From: Bradyrhizobium sp. B124
Lineage (GTDB): Bacteria; Pseudomonadota; Alphaproteobacteria; Rhizobiales; Xanthobacteraceae
Direction: 5' to 3'
Length of the DNA stretch: 64,000 bases
Assembly: GCF_038967635.1 (NCBI RefSeq)
Contig: NZ_CP152413.1
Location: 3,658,001 to 3,722,000 of the forward strand
This document shows positions 1 to 8,336 of this stretch, in pieces. The notes beneath the pieces were generated by a model, which ran no database searches, was not told where the DNA came from, and worked only from the letters and a program-made list of their open reading frames with translations. How positions within the stretch are numbered: the first letter of the stretch is position 1; every line of letters begins with the position of its first letter. The translations under genes and the position numbers were made by a program.

Positions 1-309
1 ACGCTGGCGGTCGCGGGTTTCTCGCCGAATGAAATCGCAATCACTGCAGAGCAGAACGTCGTCACCATCGAAGGCGGTAAGACCGAGAAAGCCGAGCGCG
101 AGTTCCTTTACAGGGGTATCTCGACCCGGCACTTCAAACGGCAGTTCAACCTGGCCGACTACGTCCAGGTCAAGAAAGCATCCTTCGACAACGGTCTGCT
201 AACGATTGAACTGGTCCGAGAAATTCCGGAAGCCATGAAGCCGCGGCGGATCGCCATTAACGGCGCGGCGCAGGCCAACGTGCACCAGCTAGAGTCCAAG
301 GCGGCCTGA
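1..309 (+). CDS. Small heat-shock protein Hsp20/IbpA family, C-terminal part
   Basis: The open frame enters from the left edge of the window, so the start is missing. The 102 residues cover the end of the alpha-crystallin domain. The conserved GLLTIEL strand sits near residue 65, and a C-terminal I-x-I type motif (RRIAIN) follows, which in sHsps docks on neighbouring subunits. Such proteins are ATP-independent cytoplasmic holdases that bind unfolding proteins in heat or oxidative stress. Rhizobia carry many copies, often in operons. A strong stem-loop follows the stop, then another small gene on the same strand. The family call is confident; which sHsp paralogue it is cannot be told. Confidence 0.9.
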   Translation, partial: TLAVAGFSPNEIAITAEQNVVTIEGGKTEKAEREFLYRGISTRHFKRQFNLADYVQVKKASFDNGLLTIELVREIPEAMKPRRIAINGAAQANVHQLESKAA

Positions 310-322
310 GCGAACCCATATA

Positions 323-349
323 GCGGCGGCCCGGACTTCGGGCTGCCGC
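323..349 (+). terminator. Intergenic stem-loop after the Hsp20 gene
   Basis: Positions 323-333 can pair with 339-349 around a five-base loop (11 pairs with one G-T). There is no U-tract, so it may stabilise or attenuate the message between the two genes rather than act as a classical terminator. Confidence 0.4.
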
Positions 350-376
350 CCCACTCGTCTTCGAACGGAGGAAACT

Positions 377-699
377 ATGCGGCAGACGACCGCCACAGAC
401 GACAACGTCTTCGACCTTCAAGCGCTCCTTCACCCGGCACCATCTTCGAGCACCCCAAGGACGTGGTGATGCATCCGTGCCTGACGATGGCCGAGAAGCC
501 GGCAATCCTCGCCTCTTGGGCTTCCGATGCTTCGGCGATCGCCTCTTGTCCTGCGCTACGCGTTCCGGAAGGACTGAAGATGCCCGTCAGCATCGACGCC
601 ATCCTCGAAGCTTTGTGCGAGCTTGATGGTGGCCCACAGAACCCGCCCGGTGGAAAGCCGCAGCGTCGGTTTTCCACGGCGCGCGCGCAGGCCGCCTGA
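377..699 (+). pseudogene. Conserved rhizobial small protein, frameshifted
   Basis: A good ribosome site (GGAGGAAA) precedes ATG 377. The frame reads MRQTTATDDNVFDLQALLHP and then fails; the downstream frame continues as FEHPKDVVMHP and ASWASDASAIASCPALR and ends at 699. Adding one G in the run at 435-437 (CCCGGCACC to CCCGGGCACC) restores a single ~107-residue protein of a type I recall from Bradyrhizobium downstream of small heat-shock genes. Function is unknown. The single-base loss may be a real mutation or an assembly error. Confidence 0.65.
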
Positions 700-754
700 A
701 GTAAGGGTCGCAATTCGTCTACCCGGCAGGTGAACGCTGGCGACTGAGCGGCAA

Positions 755-1876
755 TCAGAAACGATTCCTTCCGTCCGGCAGGAGGTGTGCGATCTCCGTG
801 GCAAGTTGGGCTTGCGTGTAAGGTTTCGCGAGACGCGCGACGTCTACCAGTTCACTTCCTTCCAGCTCAGCGAACCCCGTCGCAAGCAAGATCGGAAGTC
901 GAGGATATTGGCGGCGCACTTCCCGGGCCAGTTCAATTCCTGTCATCCCTGGCATCGCGTGGTCAGTTATCAAAAGATCGGCAGCCAATCCACTTTCAAG
1001 AAGCCTCAACGCCTCTATGGCGGAGTGCGCTTCAATTACCTGATGTCCCAGGTCTTCCAGTAGGTCGACAGTACTGCCGGCGATCAGCAGATCGTCATCG
1101 ACAAAGAGAATCCTCGCTCGGCCCGAGGCTTTAGTCTCGAGATTCGGCGCGCGTCCGGAAGGCAACGTCGTTTCAGTGGCAACGGGAAGCCAAAGTCTGG
1201 CGGTTGTTCCGCTTGAGGGGGCGCTTTCGAGCCGCAGGGCACCACCGGATTGTTGCGCTAGGCCGAACACCATTGACAAACCCAAACCCGTGCCCTTGCC
1301 CACTCCCTTCGTTGAAAAGAACGGTTCTACGGCTCTGGCCAGCGTCTCTGTGCCCATTCCTTCTCCAGTATCTTGCACCGAAAGCACCACGTATCGGCCC
1401 GGCTGGACACCAAGCTGATCGTAGACCTCGACAATTTGCTCAGACAGCTCGATCGTGAGGACGCCGCCCGTAATCATCGCGTCCCGTGCATTCACGGCGA
1501 GATTGAGCAGAGCCATTTCGAGCTGGTTCGGGTCGACGTCGACGACCGGCATTTTGTCTTCGGCTCGGAGCTCGATCCGAACCATCGGGCCCACCGAGCG
1601 ATCTATGAGGCCTATCATGTTCTCGACAAGGCTTCGGACATCTGTGGCTTGCGCCTTCAGTTCCTGCTTCCGCGCAAAGGCAAGTAGCCTCTGTGTCAGA
1701 GTGGCGCCGCGGCGGGCACCCTCCATGGCCCCATCGAGGAGCCTGTGAAGTCGCGCATCTTCGCCTAGTTTTTTGGAAAGCAGGTCGAGGTTACCGATGA
1801 CAGCCATAAGCAGGTTATTAAAATCGTGCGCTACACCGCCGACTAGTTGGCGACTTTCGAGAGCGGAGGACCGCAC
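755..1876 (-). pseudogene. Hybrid sensor histidine kinase, N-terminally truncated
   Basis: The 373-residue frame holds a kinase core and a receiver domain. The H-box is GGVAHDFNNLL near residue 14, the N-box NLAVNARDAM near 125, G1 is DTGEGMG, and G2 is GKGTGLGLSM. The C-terminal receiver has the acidic pair VDDD, the phospho-acceptor Asp in LLITDHAMPGM and the Lys in LAKPY. Family members normally have PAS or other sensory domains of 200 or more residues before the H-box. Here only about 13 residues remain before the sequence joins an unrelated gene remnant on the other strand near 1862-1880. The ORF is otherwise clean, so a short kinase could still be made, but no ribosome site is evident. 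Confidence 0.7.
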
Positions 1877-2048
1877 CGGCAGGTGTCGAAAGAGAAGCCC
1901 ACAAGGTATTCAGGCAGGCGGAAGCGAAAGAAGCTTTGAACGATTACGCAAAAGCGCAAAGTCACTCCGCGAGAATCGTGAAAAGCTAAAGGCCGAGCGC
2001 TTGGCTCGAGAGGCCAAGAGCCGCGAGCCAACCGGAAAGGCGCATTAG
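1868..2048 (+). pseudogene. Small basic helical protein, 5' truncated and frameshifted
   Basis: One frame reads EREAHKVFRQAEAKEAL and continues to AKAQ at about 1955. The reading then moves to the next frame as NREKLKAERLAREAKSRE and stops at 2048. Together they match a ~60-residue, charged, helical small-protein family I recall from Bradyrhizobium, with one indel near 1955-1962. The 5' end is lost at the junction with the truncated kinase. Confidence 0.5.
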
Positions 2049-2077
2049 GAACCCAGCAGCGCGCGACTCGTAACCCG

Positions 2078-2293
2078 ATGTACAAAGACGCGATCATGGA
2101 CGAGCTGAGACAGATTGAGCTCGATATGGTCGAAGGCGAAAGGCGGCTCGCAGAGCTTGAGGCCCGTTTAGTTGAATTGAAGCGGTTGAACGAAGACACC
2201 ACCAAGGTTCGAGGCCAGCTCGATGTGATGCGTAAAACTCAGCTCGACCGGGAGCAGAACCGCCAACGCCTGCTTTCGCTTCTCCATCCCTAA
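2078..2293 (+). CDS. Small coiled-coil protein of unknown function
   Basis: It encodes 71 residues, almost entirely charged helix with heptad-like leucines (RRLAELEARLVELKRL), so a coiled coil is likely. No family function is known to me. The start is uncertain: ATG 2078 or ATG 2096. Neither has a clear ribosome site. An EcfG-like element (GGAAC-N16-CGTA, 2048-2072) would place the transcript start near 2079 and would favour the 2096 start. Confidence 0.6.
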   Translation: MYKDAIMDELRQIELDMVEGERRLAELEARLVELKRLNEDTTKVRGQLDVMRKTQLDREQNRQRLLSLLHP

Positions 2294-2309
2294 CGGAAGG
2301 CAATCGCCG

Positions 2310-2411
2310 ATGAGTCCTAGAGAACGCAATGACATGCCTTGGATAATCGGAGCTGCCGCTTTGGCTTTCGTCCTAGCGATCGTGGCGGGAGGATTGACCT
2401 ACTTCCATTAA
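2310..2411 (+). CDS. 33-residue single-span membrane protein
   Basis: The frame encodes a polar N-terminus (MSPRERNDMPW), one hydrophobic segment (IIGAAALAFVLAIVAGG) and a short tail. It starts 16 bases after the coiled-coil gene and lies on the same strand, so the two may be co-transcribed. Tiny proteins with the pattern ERNDxPW plus one span recur in Bradyrhizobium genomes; their role is unknown. Confidence 0.6.
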   Translation: MSPRERNDMPWIIGAAALAFVLAIVAGGLTYFH

Positions 2412-2767
2412 CCCGCCGGTCCCCATTCTTGGCGGCGCGTCTACCGAACGAATGATCGAGCCTCGCTTGCGACAGACCGTGCAGGTGAACCGCGGCTCTA
2501 GATCGGACAAACGCATCTCGTCCGGCCATCGCGACGCGTCCATCTGGACATTATGGGAGCACTGATAGTCCTTGCAGAAACAACGATACGCGTCGCGCCG
2601 GTTTCACGCACCGAACGTGATCTTGGTGGGATAGTCCTTCATGTGCGCGATTACAGCGCTCCCTGGACGGGGCCGCAACCCACGAAAGCTAGGGTAGCGC
2701 CGCTGCCTAGGCCTAAGACGTCGGTCAAGAGGGCGTCTCGGCCCCGTGAATAAAGAGCCGCCCAGTC
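2412..2767. other. Intergenic stretch, no gene recognised
   Basis: Short frames on both strands lack ribosome sites and show no familiar motif. Confidence 0.5.
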
Positions 2768-2866
2768 TCAGATCATGGCGCCATACCAAATCACGAGCGC
2801 GAAGATCACCAGCAACGCAATGGTGATGATGATCTGTTCACCGATGGGTATCGGTTGTTTGTCCAT
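2768..2866 (-). CDS. 32-residue single-span membrane protein
   Basis: It reads MDKQPIPIGEQ followed by a strongly hydrophobic segment ending in WYGAMI. The upstream bases contain a purine-rich AGGGCGG at a suitable distance. The protein would be an inner-membrane micropeptide of unknown role. The longer frame upstream of this ATG has no family resemblance. Confidence 0.5.
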   Translation of the reverse strand: MDKQPIPIGEQIIITIALLVIFALVIWYGAMI

Positions 2867-3400
2867 GACCCGCCCTGAATCGAAACACCCCCCGGGAAGG
2901 GCTTGGGGAACGCGGGGCTGGGCGCGCCTTTCCGGTCCGGAAGAGCTGCCACTCACGGTACCGGGAAAAAGTAGCAATCGGTACTGCGCTGGCGGGCTAC
3001 TCCAGAAGGTGTCCATAGCCAGCGACAAGATCGAGAACGATTTCATTGTGATCCACGAGGGCCACCACGTTGGCCAATCAGGCGGGCGACCGAGCGCAGC
3101 CCGGCATTTTGGACCCACACCATCACCGTCCCGCTGCCGGTCCCGCCGGACAGCACAGGCGGGCGCGCCGCATCTGGAAGGAGCCAAGGGCCGCTTCCGG
3201 GAAGTGGGAGAGCCACGTCAGGGGATGCTCACCCGAACAGAAGCCACGCCATGCTGGCAAGAAGCGCGATGAACGACACCGCCACCATGCGAATCTCCAC
3301 ACTGTCTATCCCATCAGAATGCAGCCGCATCGAACCCGAAGGTCACGCCTCGTCAACAGTGAGGTGCCTTGCCGCTCGGCCATCTCTCCAATAGAAACGA
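2867..3400. other. Intergenic stretch, no gene recognised
   Basis: Open frames here are arginine/proline-rich shadows without start signals. I see nothing I can name. Confidence 0.4.
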
Positions 3401-3404
3401 TCAT

Positions 3405-3688
3405 TCATCGAAGGCGGATTGGAGGACCTGGTCGGACGCGAACTAAGGCCGGACGATGAGTTGAAGAAGTGCGTGCTGCTCTGCGCCAAGTGCCACCGTG
3501 AGGTCCATGCAGGCTCGCGCGAGAGCCCGACCGTGAGCAGCTTCGACGAGGCGAAGTTCTGGGTCGACCCGTACATCGCGCGCGGCCTGCCGACCCCGAA
3601 AGGCTCAGTGCCGAGAGTAAAACCGGAAGACCCCTTAACCACCGGTTCGACCGCATCTTCCCTGTTGAACAGGGACAGCGGGAAATAG
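3405..3688 (+). pseudogene. HNH nuclease C-terminal fragment
   Basis: The frame contains VLLCAKCHREVHAG, the second half of an HNH zinc-finger nuclease (C-x2-C-H-x3-H type). The first half with the catalytic His and the first Cys pair is missing upstream. It is probably a remnant of a mobile nuclease gene or an integrated element close to the tRNA gene that follows. Confidence 0.45.
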
Positions 3689-3741
3689 CTGAGCGACTGG
3701 AGGTCCGCGTTGAGCACCAGCGCGGGGCAGTACTGGAACAT
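3631..3741 (-). pseudogene. N-terminal fragment of a different HNH endonuclease
   Basis: A very good ribosome site (GAGGAGGTGACC) precedes this ATG. The translation starts MFQYCPALVLNADLQSLSYF and continues PLSL, which matches the highly conserved N-terminus of a common bacterial HNH endonuclease (VLNADYxPLSYxPLSLW). Similarity is lost after about 37 residues. It overlaps the other HNH scrap on the opposite strand. Confidence 0.5.
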
Positions 3742-3832
3742 GGTCACCTCCTCGCGTTTGATGGTGGGCACGGCCGGACGTTTCACCGACAACCTCTCCG
3801 TTATGAGCGGATGGCTCTGGATTGCGCTACAC

Positions 3833-3908
3833 GCGCTCGTGGGCCAACTGGACGGCCAGCGGATTTCTACTCCGCCGCATGTGGGTTCGAGTCCTGCCGA
3901 GCGCGCCA
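3833..3908 (+). tRNA. tRNA-Arg (anticodon TCT)
   Basis: Hand folding gives a full cloverleaf of 76 bases. The acceptor stem is GCGCTCG/CGAGCGC with encoded GCCA. The D-stem is GGCC/GGCC, the anticodon stem GCGGA/TCCGC with loop TTTCTAC, and the T-arm GTGGG-TTCGAGT-CCTGC. The anticodon TCT reads AGA. The D-loop has C at the position where A21 is expected, a minor oddity. tRNA 3' ends are common integration sites, which fits the nuclease scraps beside it. Confidence 0.85.
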
Positions 3909-4306
3909 GTATCAATCATCGGTCTTCTCGATGAACTGTTTCTTCAACTGGAATTGGCCGCTGTCCTGTCTACCGGTACCAACCGCCATCGACCTCGGCC
4001 TCGAAGGTGTAGCTCGCCTCGGATGACACTTCGTTGGCTGGGCAGTCAATGGATCCGTGTCGGCGAGGACTTGGCTGTCGAACTCTACACCGCAGGGGCA
4101 TCGCATCCGCGGGCACGGAATTTGAGAAGGCAGCTTTTCGCCCCGCGCCCACATGCGAGCATGGTTTGGAATGCTGGCGGCTATCCCAGTTCATCCAGCT
4201 ACCTGAAGGGAGGCAATTGGTCGGCGTAGTCTTATCGCCGCCCCTGAAGAAGGTGCCGGCACTAACCGGCTCTCCGCCGCGTCGCCCCCTCGCACCCGCT
4301 CCGGAT

Positions 4307-4334
4307 TGGCACTGCCAGCGGGACTCGAACCGCT
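4307..4334 (-). other. Possible tRNA 3'-end remnant
   Basis: On the minus strand GCGGTTCGAGTCCCGC is a T-arm with one base missing from the stem, followed by TGGCAGT-G-CCA, which looks like an acceptor 3' strand with CCA. I cannot find a matching acceptor 5' strand within 100 bases. It may be a tRNA fragment left at an integration site. Confidence 0.3.
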
Positions 4335-4458
4335 CGAGCTCTTTGGACGCGGAAACTCCCGAACGCTAATTGCCAAGGGAACACTGCCGCACTACTCTTC
4401 CAGTCCCGTGTCATCCTGTAGAGCGCGCGACGAGGCAAGCCGTTGGCGCTTGGCAACA

Positions 4459-4641
4459 ATGAAGCTGTTAACAGAGTATATTGAGCACGCCTTGCAATTT
4501 GAACGCCTTGCCGCCGAGGAGAGCGATCCTGCGCTCAAGGCCCAGTTCGCTCAGCAAGCGAAGGAGTATCGGAAGTTGGCCGCCGCTCGCGCCGAGCGTT
4601 ACGGGCTCCCCCCACCGAGCCCTCCGTCTGAGGCTGAGTAA
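4459..4641 (+). CDS. Small conserved helical protein of unknown function
   Basis: The 60 residues start MKLLTEYIEHALQFERLAAE and end in a Pro-rich tail. This matches a short family I recall from Bradyrhizobium, with helical charged segments and a conserved YRKLAA motif. The same frame extends upstream without resemblance to the family, so ATG 4459 is preferred. Role unknown, probably cytoplasmic. Confidence 0.6.
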   Translation: MKLLTEYIEHALQFERLAAEESDPALKAQFAQQAKEYRKLAAARAERYGLPPPSPPSEAE

Positions 4642-4665
4642 GCGTTGTCGCGTCGTTTCGGAGCG

Positions 4666-5235
4666 TTACAGAACGGTCTCGATCAGACCCAACGTCTTCG
4701 CCTCCTGGGCCTCCAAATACCAGTTTGACGGCGCCTTCTGCATGACCTCGTCGATCGTCACGTTCGATCCCAGGATGAGATTTTCAAAGCCCTCGTTCTG
4801 CATAGCGATCGAGCATTCGATTTCGTTGAGCGTCGCCCTTACGACCGCGATGCATGCCGTTAATGGGCCATCGATCACCAAGCTCTTCGAAAGCTTGCGT
4901 TCATGGATCATCAGCCGCGTGCCGCGCGCGAGGTATCGGTTCGACCGCGCGAAGAAGCTCATGAACGTAACGCCGGCCGAATAAATCACAGCCTTACCAA
5001 GGAATACGAAGCGCCGTTGCGGCTCCGTCTCGCTCGCGAACCGCACGTCCTCCCCCATCATTCGGGCGACCTCCGGATCGCCACCTAAGGTCGACAATTC
5101 GATGACGACTAGGTCTTTATCGGCCGCGTTGTCGAACTGCGTTCGAAAAGCGGTGTACATCTTGTAATCGACGACGCCTGAAAGGCTGATGGCCGGCGAC
5201 TTAAAGGCAGTAGCAGGCAACGTGGCATGTTCCAT
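4666..5235 (-). CDS. ClpP/SppA-fold serine peptidase-like protein
   Basis: The 189-residue protein has a ClpP-like (S14/crotonase-fold) layout. A beta strand LVVIELSTLGGD is followed by the catalytic-type Ser in KAVIYSAGVTF (about Ser86) and the His in LMIHERK (about His111), matching ClpP ASMGA and MIHQP positions. There is no signal peptide. The longer upstream frame is Ser/Arg-rich and not family-like, so the start is taken at the Met before EHATL. Such stand-alone paralogues occur in rhizobia; substrate and Clp-ATPase partner are unknown. Confidence 0.7.
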   Translation of the reverse strand: MEHATLPATAFKSPAISLSGVVDYKMYTAFRTQFDNAADKDLVVIELSTLGGDPEVARMMGEDVRFASETEPQRRFVFLGKAVIYSAGVTFMSFFARSNRYLARGTRLMIHERKLSKSLVIDGPLTACIAVVRATLNEIECSIAMQNEGFENLILGSNVTIDEVMQKAPSNWYLEAQEAKTLGLIETVL

Positions 5236-5444
5236 TGGATCAATCCTACTTTGGAAAACATGGTCTCTGACGGCATGCAGATGCCGTGCCGAGTTTCCGG
5301 CCCGAATGGTGTCCCCCTTACGGGCTCTGGTTGCTGCGGAAGATGACCCGCGCGATGATGCGAAGGTAGAGAGGGCTAAGCGCAGCGCAGAATAAGCAGC
5401 GCGACTTGGAGCCAGACGAGGCCGCCAATCTCCCGAACGACAAA

Positions 5445-5678
5445 CTAGATCTGCGGCCCCCATGGAGGTGGGATAGCATCACCAACGGCCTCGATCGCAG
5501 GTTGAAGGGCGCGCTGGGCGCCGGTTGGCAATTCTGGCTTTTCGTAAAACGCGGCGAAGATTAACACCCACGCGAGTATCAGGGGACCGCTCCAAACGAG
5601 TGGACTTTTACGTGATAGCCAAGCCAGGGCGGCGGCGATCGTTCTTGTTGCGGTGCAGCACCATCCGTCGATGCCCAT
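5445..5678 (-). CDS. Possible small membrane protein
   Basis: A 77-residue frame with one convincing span (VWSGPLILAWVLIFAAFY) and a polar, Pro-rich C-terminus. There is no clear ribosome site and no family I recognise. It may be real but is weakly supported. Confidence 0.3.
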   Translation of the reverse strand: MGIDGWCCTATRTIAAALAWLSRKSPLVWSGPLILAWVLIFAAFYEKPELPTGAQRALQPAIEAVGDAIPPPWGPQI

Positions 5679-6138
5679 CAGATGAGCACGATCGGCTCAG
5701 TCGGTACGAAACTTGCCGAGAGAACGACGGTTCCAAGTACCCGTGAAGTCAGCGGAGGAAGCGTAGGAACTTGAAAGCCGCTGGAACGTCGGTTTATTGC
5801 TCGTCGGCGAAGCTTCAAAAACGTCCCATTGCCGGCGAGAACACCTTAAGCGCCTTTCGGATGGGCGGCCTTGGCTTCGCTCGGAGCTGCGCGCTGGAAG
5901 CACCAACCATGACCACGACGGATACAAGAATAGCTATCCTCACGGAGTGGGACCGTTGAATTGGGACGCAGCCGGGTCTAACAAGCCCAACGGGGCGTGA
6001 CGCCTTCAGATTTTTCTTAGAGCTTCGATCATCGAATTCGGCCTTGCTCGATTTCGGCTCTGACGATGACAAATGGCAAGTTGTTCACGGTTGGCTGTTG
6101 AGCGCTGGCCGCGTGACAGACTGAAGCGCCTCCGGCTA
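5679..6138. other. Intergenic stretch with a possible exported-peptide remnant
   Basis: On the minus strand near 5815-5960 a frame reads VRIAILVSVVVMVGASSAQL and then a basic tail. It resembles a signal peptide with a GTG start but has no ribosome site. Nothing else is recognised. Confidence 0.3.
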
Positions 6139-6163
6139 GGAACGCTTGACGATTGCGATGATT
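6139..6163 (+). promoter_or_regulatory. EcfG-like promoter (GGAAC-N16-GATT)
   Basis: The -35 GGAAC is at 6139-6143 and GATT at 6160-6163, 35 bases before the start of the PRC-barrel remnant. The -35 is perfect; the -10 deviates from CGTT. Confidence 0.4.
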
Positions 6164-6197
6164 GCTTTCCGAAACAGTCGTTTGTGGAGGATTTATC

Positions 6198-6406
6198 ATG
6201 GCATTGGAAGCGAACGAGGCCGGCAACCTGATCGGAAGCGATAAGGTCGAAGGCACGGAGCGGACAGCCAGAAGATCGGCAGCATCGAACGGAATCACCG
6301 GGAGCCAGCTTCAGGCGCGCCGAAGTATCGTGAGGAGACAAGCTGGAACTGGAGTGATCCGGTAGTTGGCCGGTCGGTGAACGAATACTACGGCGTCCCA
6401 TTCTGA
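6198..6406 (+). pseudogene. PRC-barrel domain protein, internally deleted and frameshifted
   Basis: ATG 6198 follows a GGAGGAT ribosome site. The frame starts MALEANEAGNLIGSDKVEGT; after a one-base shift it reads GADSQKIGSIER, the first PRC-barrel strands. About 60 residues of the barrel are absent. After another shift the C-terminus returns as SWNWSDPVVGRSVNEYYGVP before the stop at 6404-6406. Intact relatives I recall have ~130 residues and this same end. A complete but distinct PRC-barrel gene is present at 61.2 kb. An EcfG-like promoter lies upstream. Confidence 0.75.
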
Positions 6407-6462
6407 CAGCATCAACTCCCCAGGGCGCGCTCGTTCCCCGGCCCGCTGAACTGTATTTGCGC

Positions 6463-6681
6463 ATGTCCGGTCAACGCGAACTCTACCATAGCTCTAACGG
6501 GGATCGCTGGACGCTCTGCAGCGAGGATGACGGACGCGTATTTGCGCTGCACGAGGCCCATCTACCCTCGGGCGGCGCCTTTAAGAGGATAGAGATTTCG
6601 GACTTTCTTTCTCACGGAAAGGGCGGACCCGAGCAGCAAGCTCTCCTTAAATTAATCGCTGCACTCGTTCATGGGAATTGA
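6463..6681 (+). CDS. Small conserved hypothetical protein
   Basis: The 72-residue protein has the pattern LYHSSNGDRW near the start and QALLKLIAALV near the end, as in a family widespread in Rhizobiales of unknown function. It is likely cytoplasmic. An in-frame TTG at 6457 is an alternative start. It is followed by an EcfG promoter for the next gene, so they are probably separate transcripts. Confidence 0.65.
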   Translation: MSGQRELYHSSNGDRWTLCSEDDGRVFALHEAHLPSGGAFKRIEISDFLSHGKGGPEQQALLKLIAALVHGN

Positions 6682-6742
6682 GCGCCGGCTCGCCGCCCGT
6701 GATGGCGGATACACACTCACCCTTGCGAACCCACCGGTCTCT

Positions 6743-6768
6743 GGAACCTAAGCGATCCGCTCAGCGTT
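6743..6768 (+). promoter_or_regulatory. EcfG promoter, perfect match (GGAAC-N17-CGTT)
   Basis: GGAAC at 6743-6747 and CGTT at 6765-6768, 22 bases before ATG 6791. Confidence 0.6.
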
Positions 6769-6790
6769 CTTAGCGTTTGAAGGCTAGACA

Positions 6791-6976
6791 ATGTCAATCG
6801 AAGAGACAGATGTAGGTGTTAGAGAAACGCTGAGTGAGTTTTCTCAGCGGCTTCCCAGCGAGCGAGCGAGCCCGATATGGATCGATCGTCTCGGTGCAGC
6901 AACCCGTGTAGCTCCGCTTGAGATGCTTGCCGCGGCCTTTCTCATCGGAGCACTTCTGGGGCGTCGTCGACGCTAG
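6791..6976 (+). CDS. Small membrane protein, DUF883-like C-terminus
   Basis: The 61 residues have an acidic N-terminus and a hydrophobic C-terminal segment (APLEMLAAAFLIGALLGRRRR). This resembles the membrane anchor of ElaB/YqjD (DUF883) stress proteins, which tie to the inner membrane through a C-terminal GxxxG-type helix with a basic end. The N-terminal helical part is much shorter than in that family. A perfect EcfG promoter lies just upstream, which supports the call as a real stress gene. Confidence 0.55.
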   Translation: MSIEETDVGVRETLSEFSQRLPSERASPIWIDRLGAATRVAPLEMLAAAFLIGALLGRRRR

Positions 6977-7072
6977 CAAAACGCCGGCTCAGAAGCGCCG
7001 CGCGATGATCAGCATTCACTGTTACCTCTCACCCATAAAAGGTTCGGCGGCCGAAGCCGCCGCCTGTCGATA

Positions 7073-7700
7073 CTACGCCGTTGCCGCCGCGACGCGAAGC
7101 ATCGCCTCGGCAAGGTCGTAGCCGAGAAGCAGTCCCCGACCCTGCTCTCCGTAGCCATGACCGCCTCGCTGTGCATCTTCGAAAAGGGTCATAGCGCGCG
7201 CGAAGATCAGCACGCCGGCCACCGTTCGCGGACGATGCTTCCGAATTTTGGACAACAGCGAGTGGATTTTGGGCGCCCGCTCGCGCGCAGCGTTCTTTGC
7301 GGCGGCGAACCCGACGCCTCGATCGCATTCGCGCAGTCGGCCTCGTACCCCTTCACCGCGAGGATGCGGCTGGTCAGGTCCGCTTCCAGCCGTTGCCGAG
7401 CCCTCTTCCCTCCCCAATCGTTGGGCTCTTTACGGCCGTGTCGAGGAGCGACCGGAGGCGATCGGACCTGAGCACGTTGAACGGGGGCTGCCTAAAGCCG
7501 TCGGCCTGCTCAAAGCAGCCTTGGAAGGCGCGCCGGTCGGCCGCAGATGCGATCACGATCGACGCCGGCGGTTTCGGGCCCATAGTTCGGCAGCGAGCGC
7601 CCTGGTTTGCTCCACGCGCGCTAGAGCAAGCCGGTAGGCAGTCTGCTTCGCGTCCAATTCGTCGCCCGGGGGTCAGCAATTCGCAAATCCGCCGCAAGAT
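7073..7700 (-). pseudogene. Decayed conserved hypothetical gene(s)
   Basis: Pieces in different minus-strand frames read in order: RRICELLTPG, DELDAKQTAYRLALARVEQT, ADLTSRILAVKGYEADCA, and RPRTVAGVLIFARAMTLFED continuing to a stop at 7073. The last piece resembles a rhizobial hypothetical family in which TVAGVL and a GYELAEA-like segment are conserved. At least three frameshifts separate the pieces, so no full product can be made. Two adjacent dead genes rather than one are possible. Confidence 0.45.
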
Positions 7701-7753
7701 ACCTAGGCGCGCTACGGAGAGGCTGGTAAGAGTTTGCCCTTCCGAGGAAAGGC

Positions 7754-7957
7754 ATGGTGATAGTTCATTTTTCGTGCCGCGGCTGCGGCGCTGTTTATTC
7801 TGCGGTTCAAAAGCGGCGCCCCGCTCACGTGATCAGTTCTGGACTTTCTAGCTGCGAACGTTGCGGGACTATCGTGCATCATTGGTCGGGAATCTATGGT
7901 TACGCCGACTGGAAACGCATCGGGCACGGTGGCGATGGAAAAGAGGCGCCTCGGTAG
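7754..7957 (+). CDS. Small zinc-ribbon-like protein
   Basis: The 67-residue protein carries two Cys pairs, CRGCG near residue 8 and CERCG near residue 33, then HHWSGIYGYADWK. The layout matches small rhizobial proteins that probably bind one zinc through the two CxxC knuckles. There is no DNA-binding domain beyond this. Function unknown. Confidence 0.65.
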   Translation: MVIVHFSCRGCGAVYSAVQKRRPAHVISSGLSSCERCGTIVHHWSGIYGYADWKRIGHGGDGKEAPR

Positions 7958-8056
7958 AACGGCCCCAGCTCGGGGATAAGCACTGAGGCCGATCCATGAT
8001 GACGTCACGCACACACTCTTTCGGTGGGCGGCTCATACCTTGAGGCGGCCTCACTT

Positions 8057-8317
8057 CTATCTCGATGCTCGCAATCCCTGCGGCGTTAGCCATTCGCTCA
8101 TACGGGCCGCCTCTTCGTGCTGCTGTGCCCTCCTCAGCAGCGATTCCCGCTCCTGACCCGGCGAAAGCCCTTTTGCCCGGCGGCGCAACTCTTGAGCTTC
8201 TTGTGCAAGGCGCCCTTCAAGGGAATGAATTTGTTTAACCCGGCGTCGCTTCTGCACGGTCACTCGCTCCGCTGAAAAATTCCCGGCGAAAGGAATCAGT
8301 AAGCGCAGCACTGCCAA
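8057..8317 (-). CDS. Small helical hypothetical protein
   Basis: The conserved core is IHSLEGRLAQEAQELRRRAK, then LSPGQERESLLRRAQQHEEA and EWLTPQGLR, a small alpha-helical family I recall from Bradyrhizobium. The first 26 residues are not typical, so internal GTG or GTT starts near residue 20-27 are possible. It lies 19 bases downstream of another small gene on the same strand and may share its transcript. Confidence 0.6.
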   Translation of the reverse strand: MAVLRLLIPFAGNFSAERVTVQKRRRVKQIHSLEGRLAQEAQELRRRAKGLSPGQERESLLRRAQQHEEAARMSEWLTPQGLRASR

Positions 8318-8336
8318 AAGTTCCTTTAATCGGAAC

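Noticed and set aside
3735..3758. GGAAC-N15-CGTT upstream of the tRNA
   Set aside because: The spacer is too short, the bases are part of an HNH coding remnant on the other strand, and tRNA genes do not need it.
4307..4412. Complete tRNA on the minus strand
   Set aside because: The T-arm has an unpaired extra base and no acceptor 5' strand or anticodon arm could be fitted.
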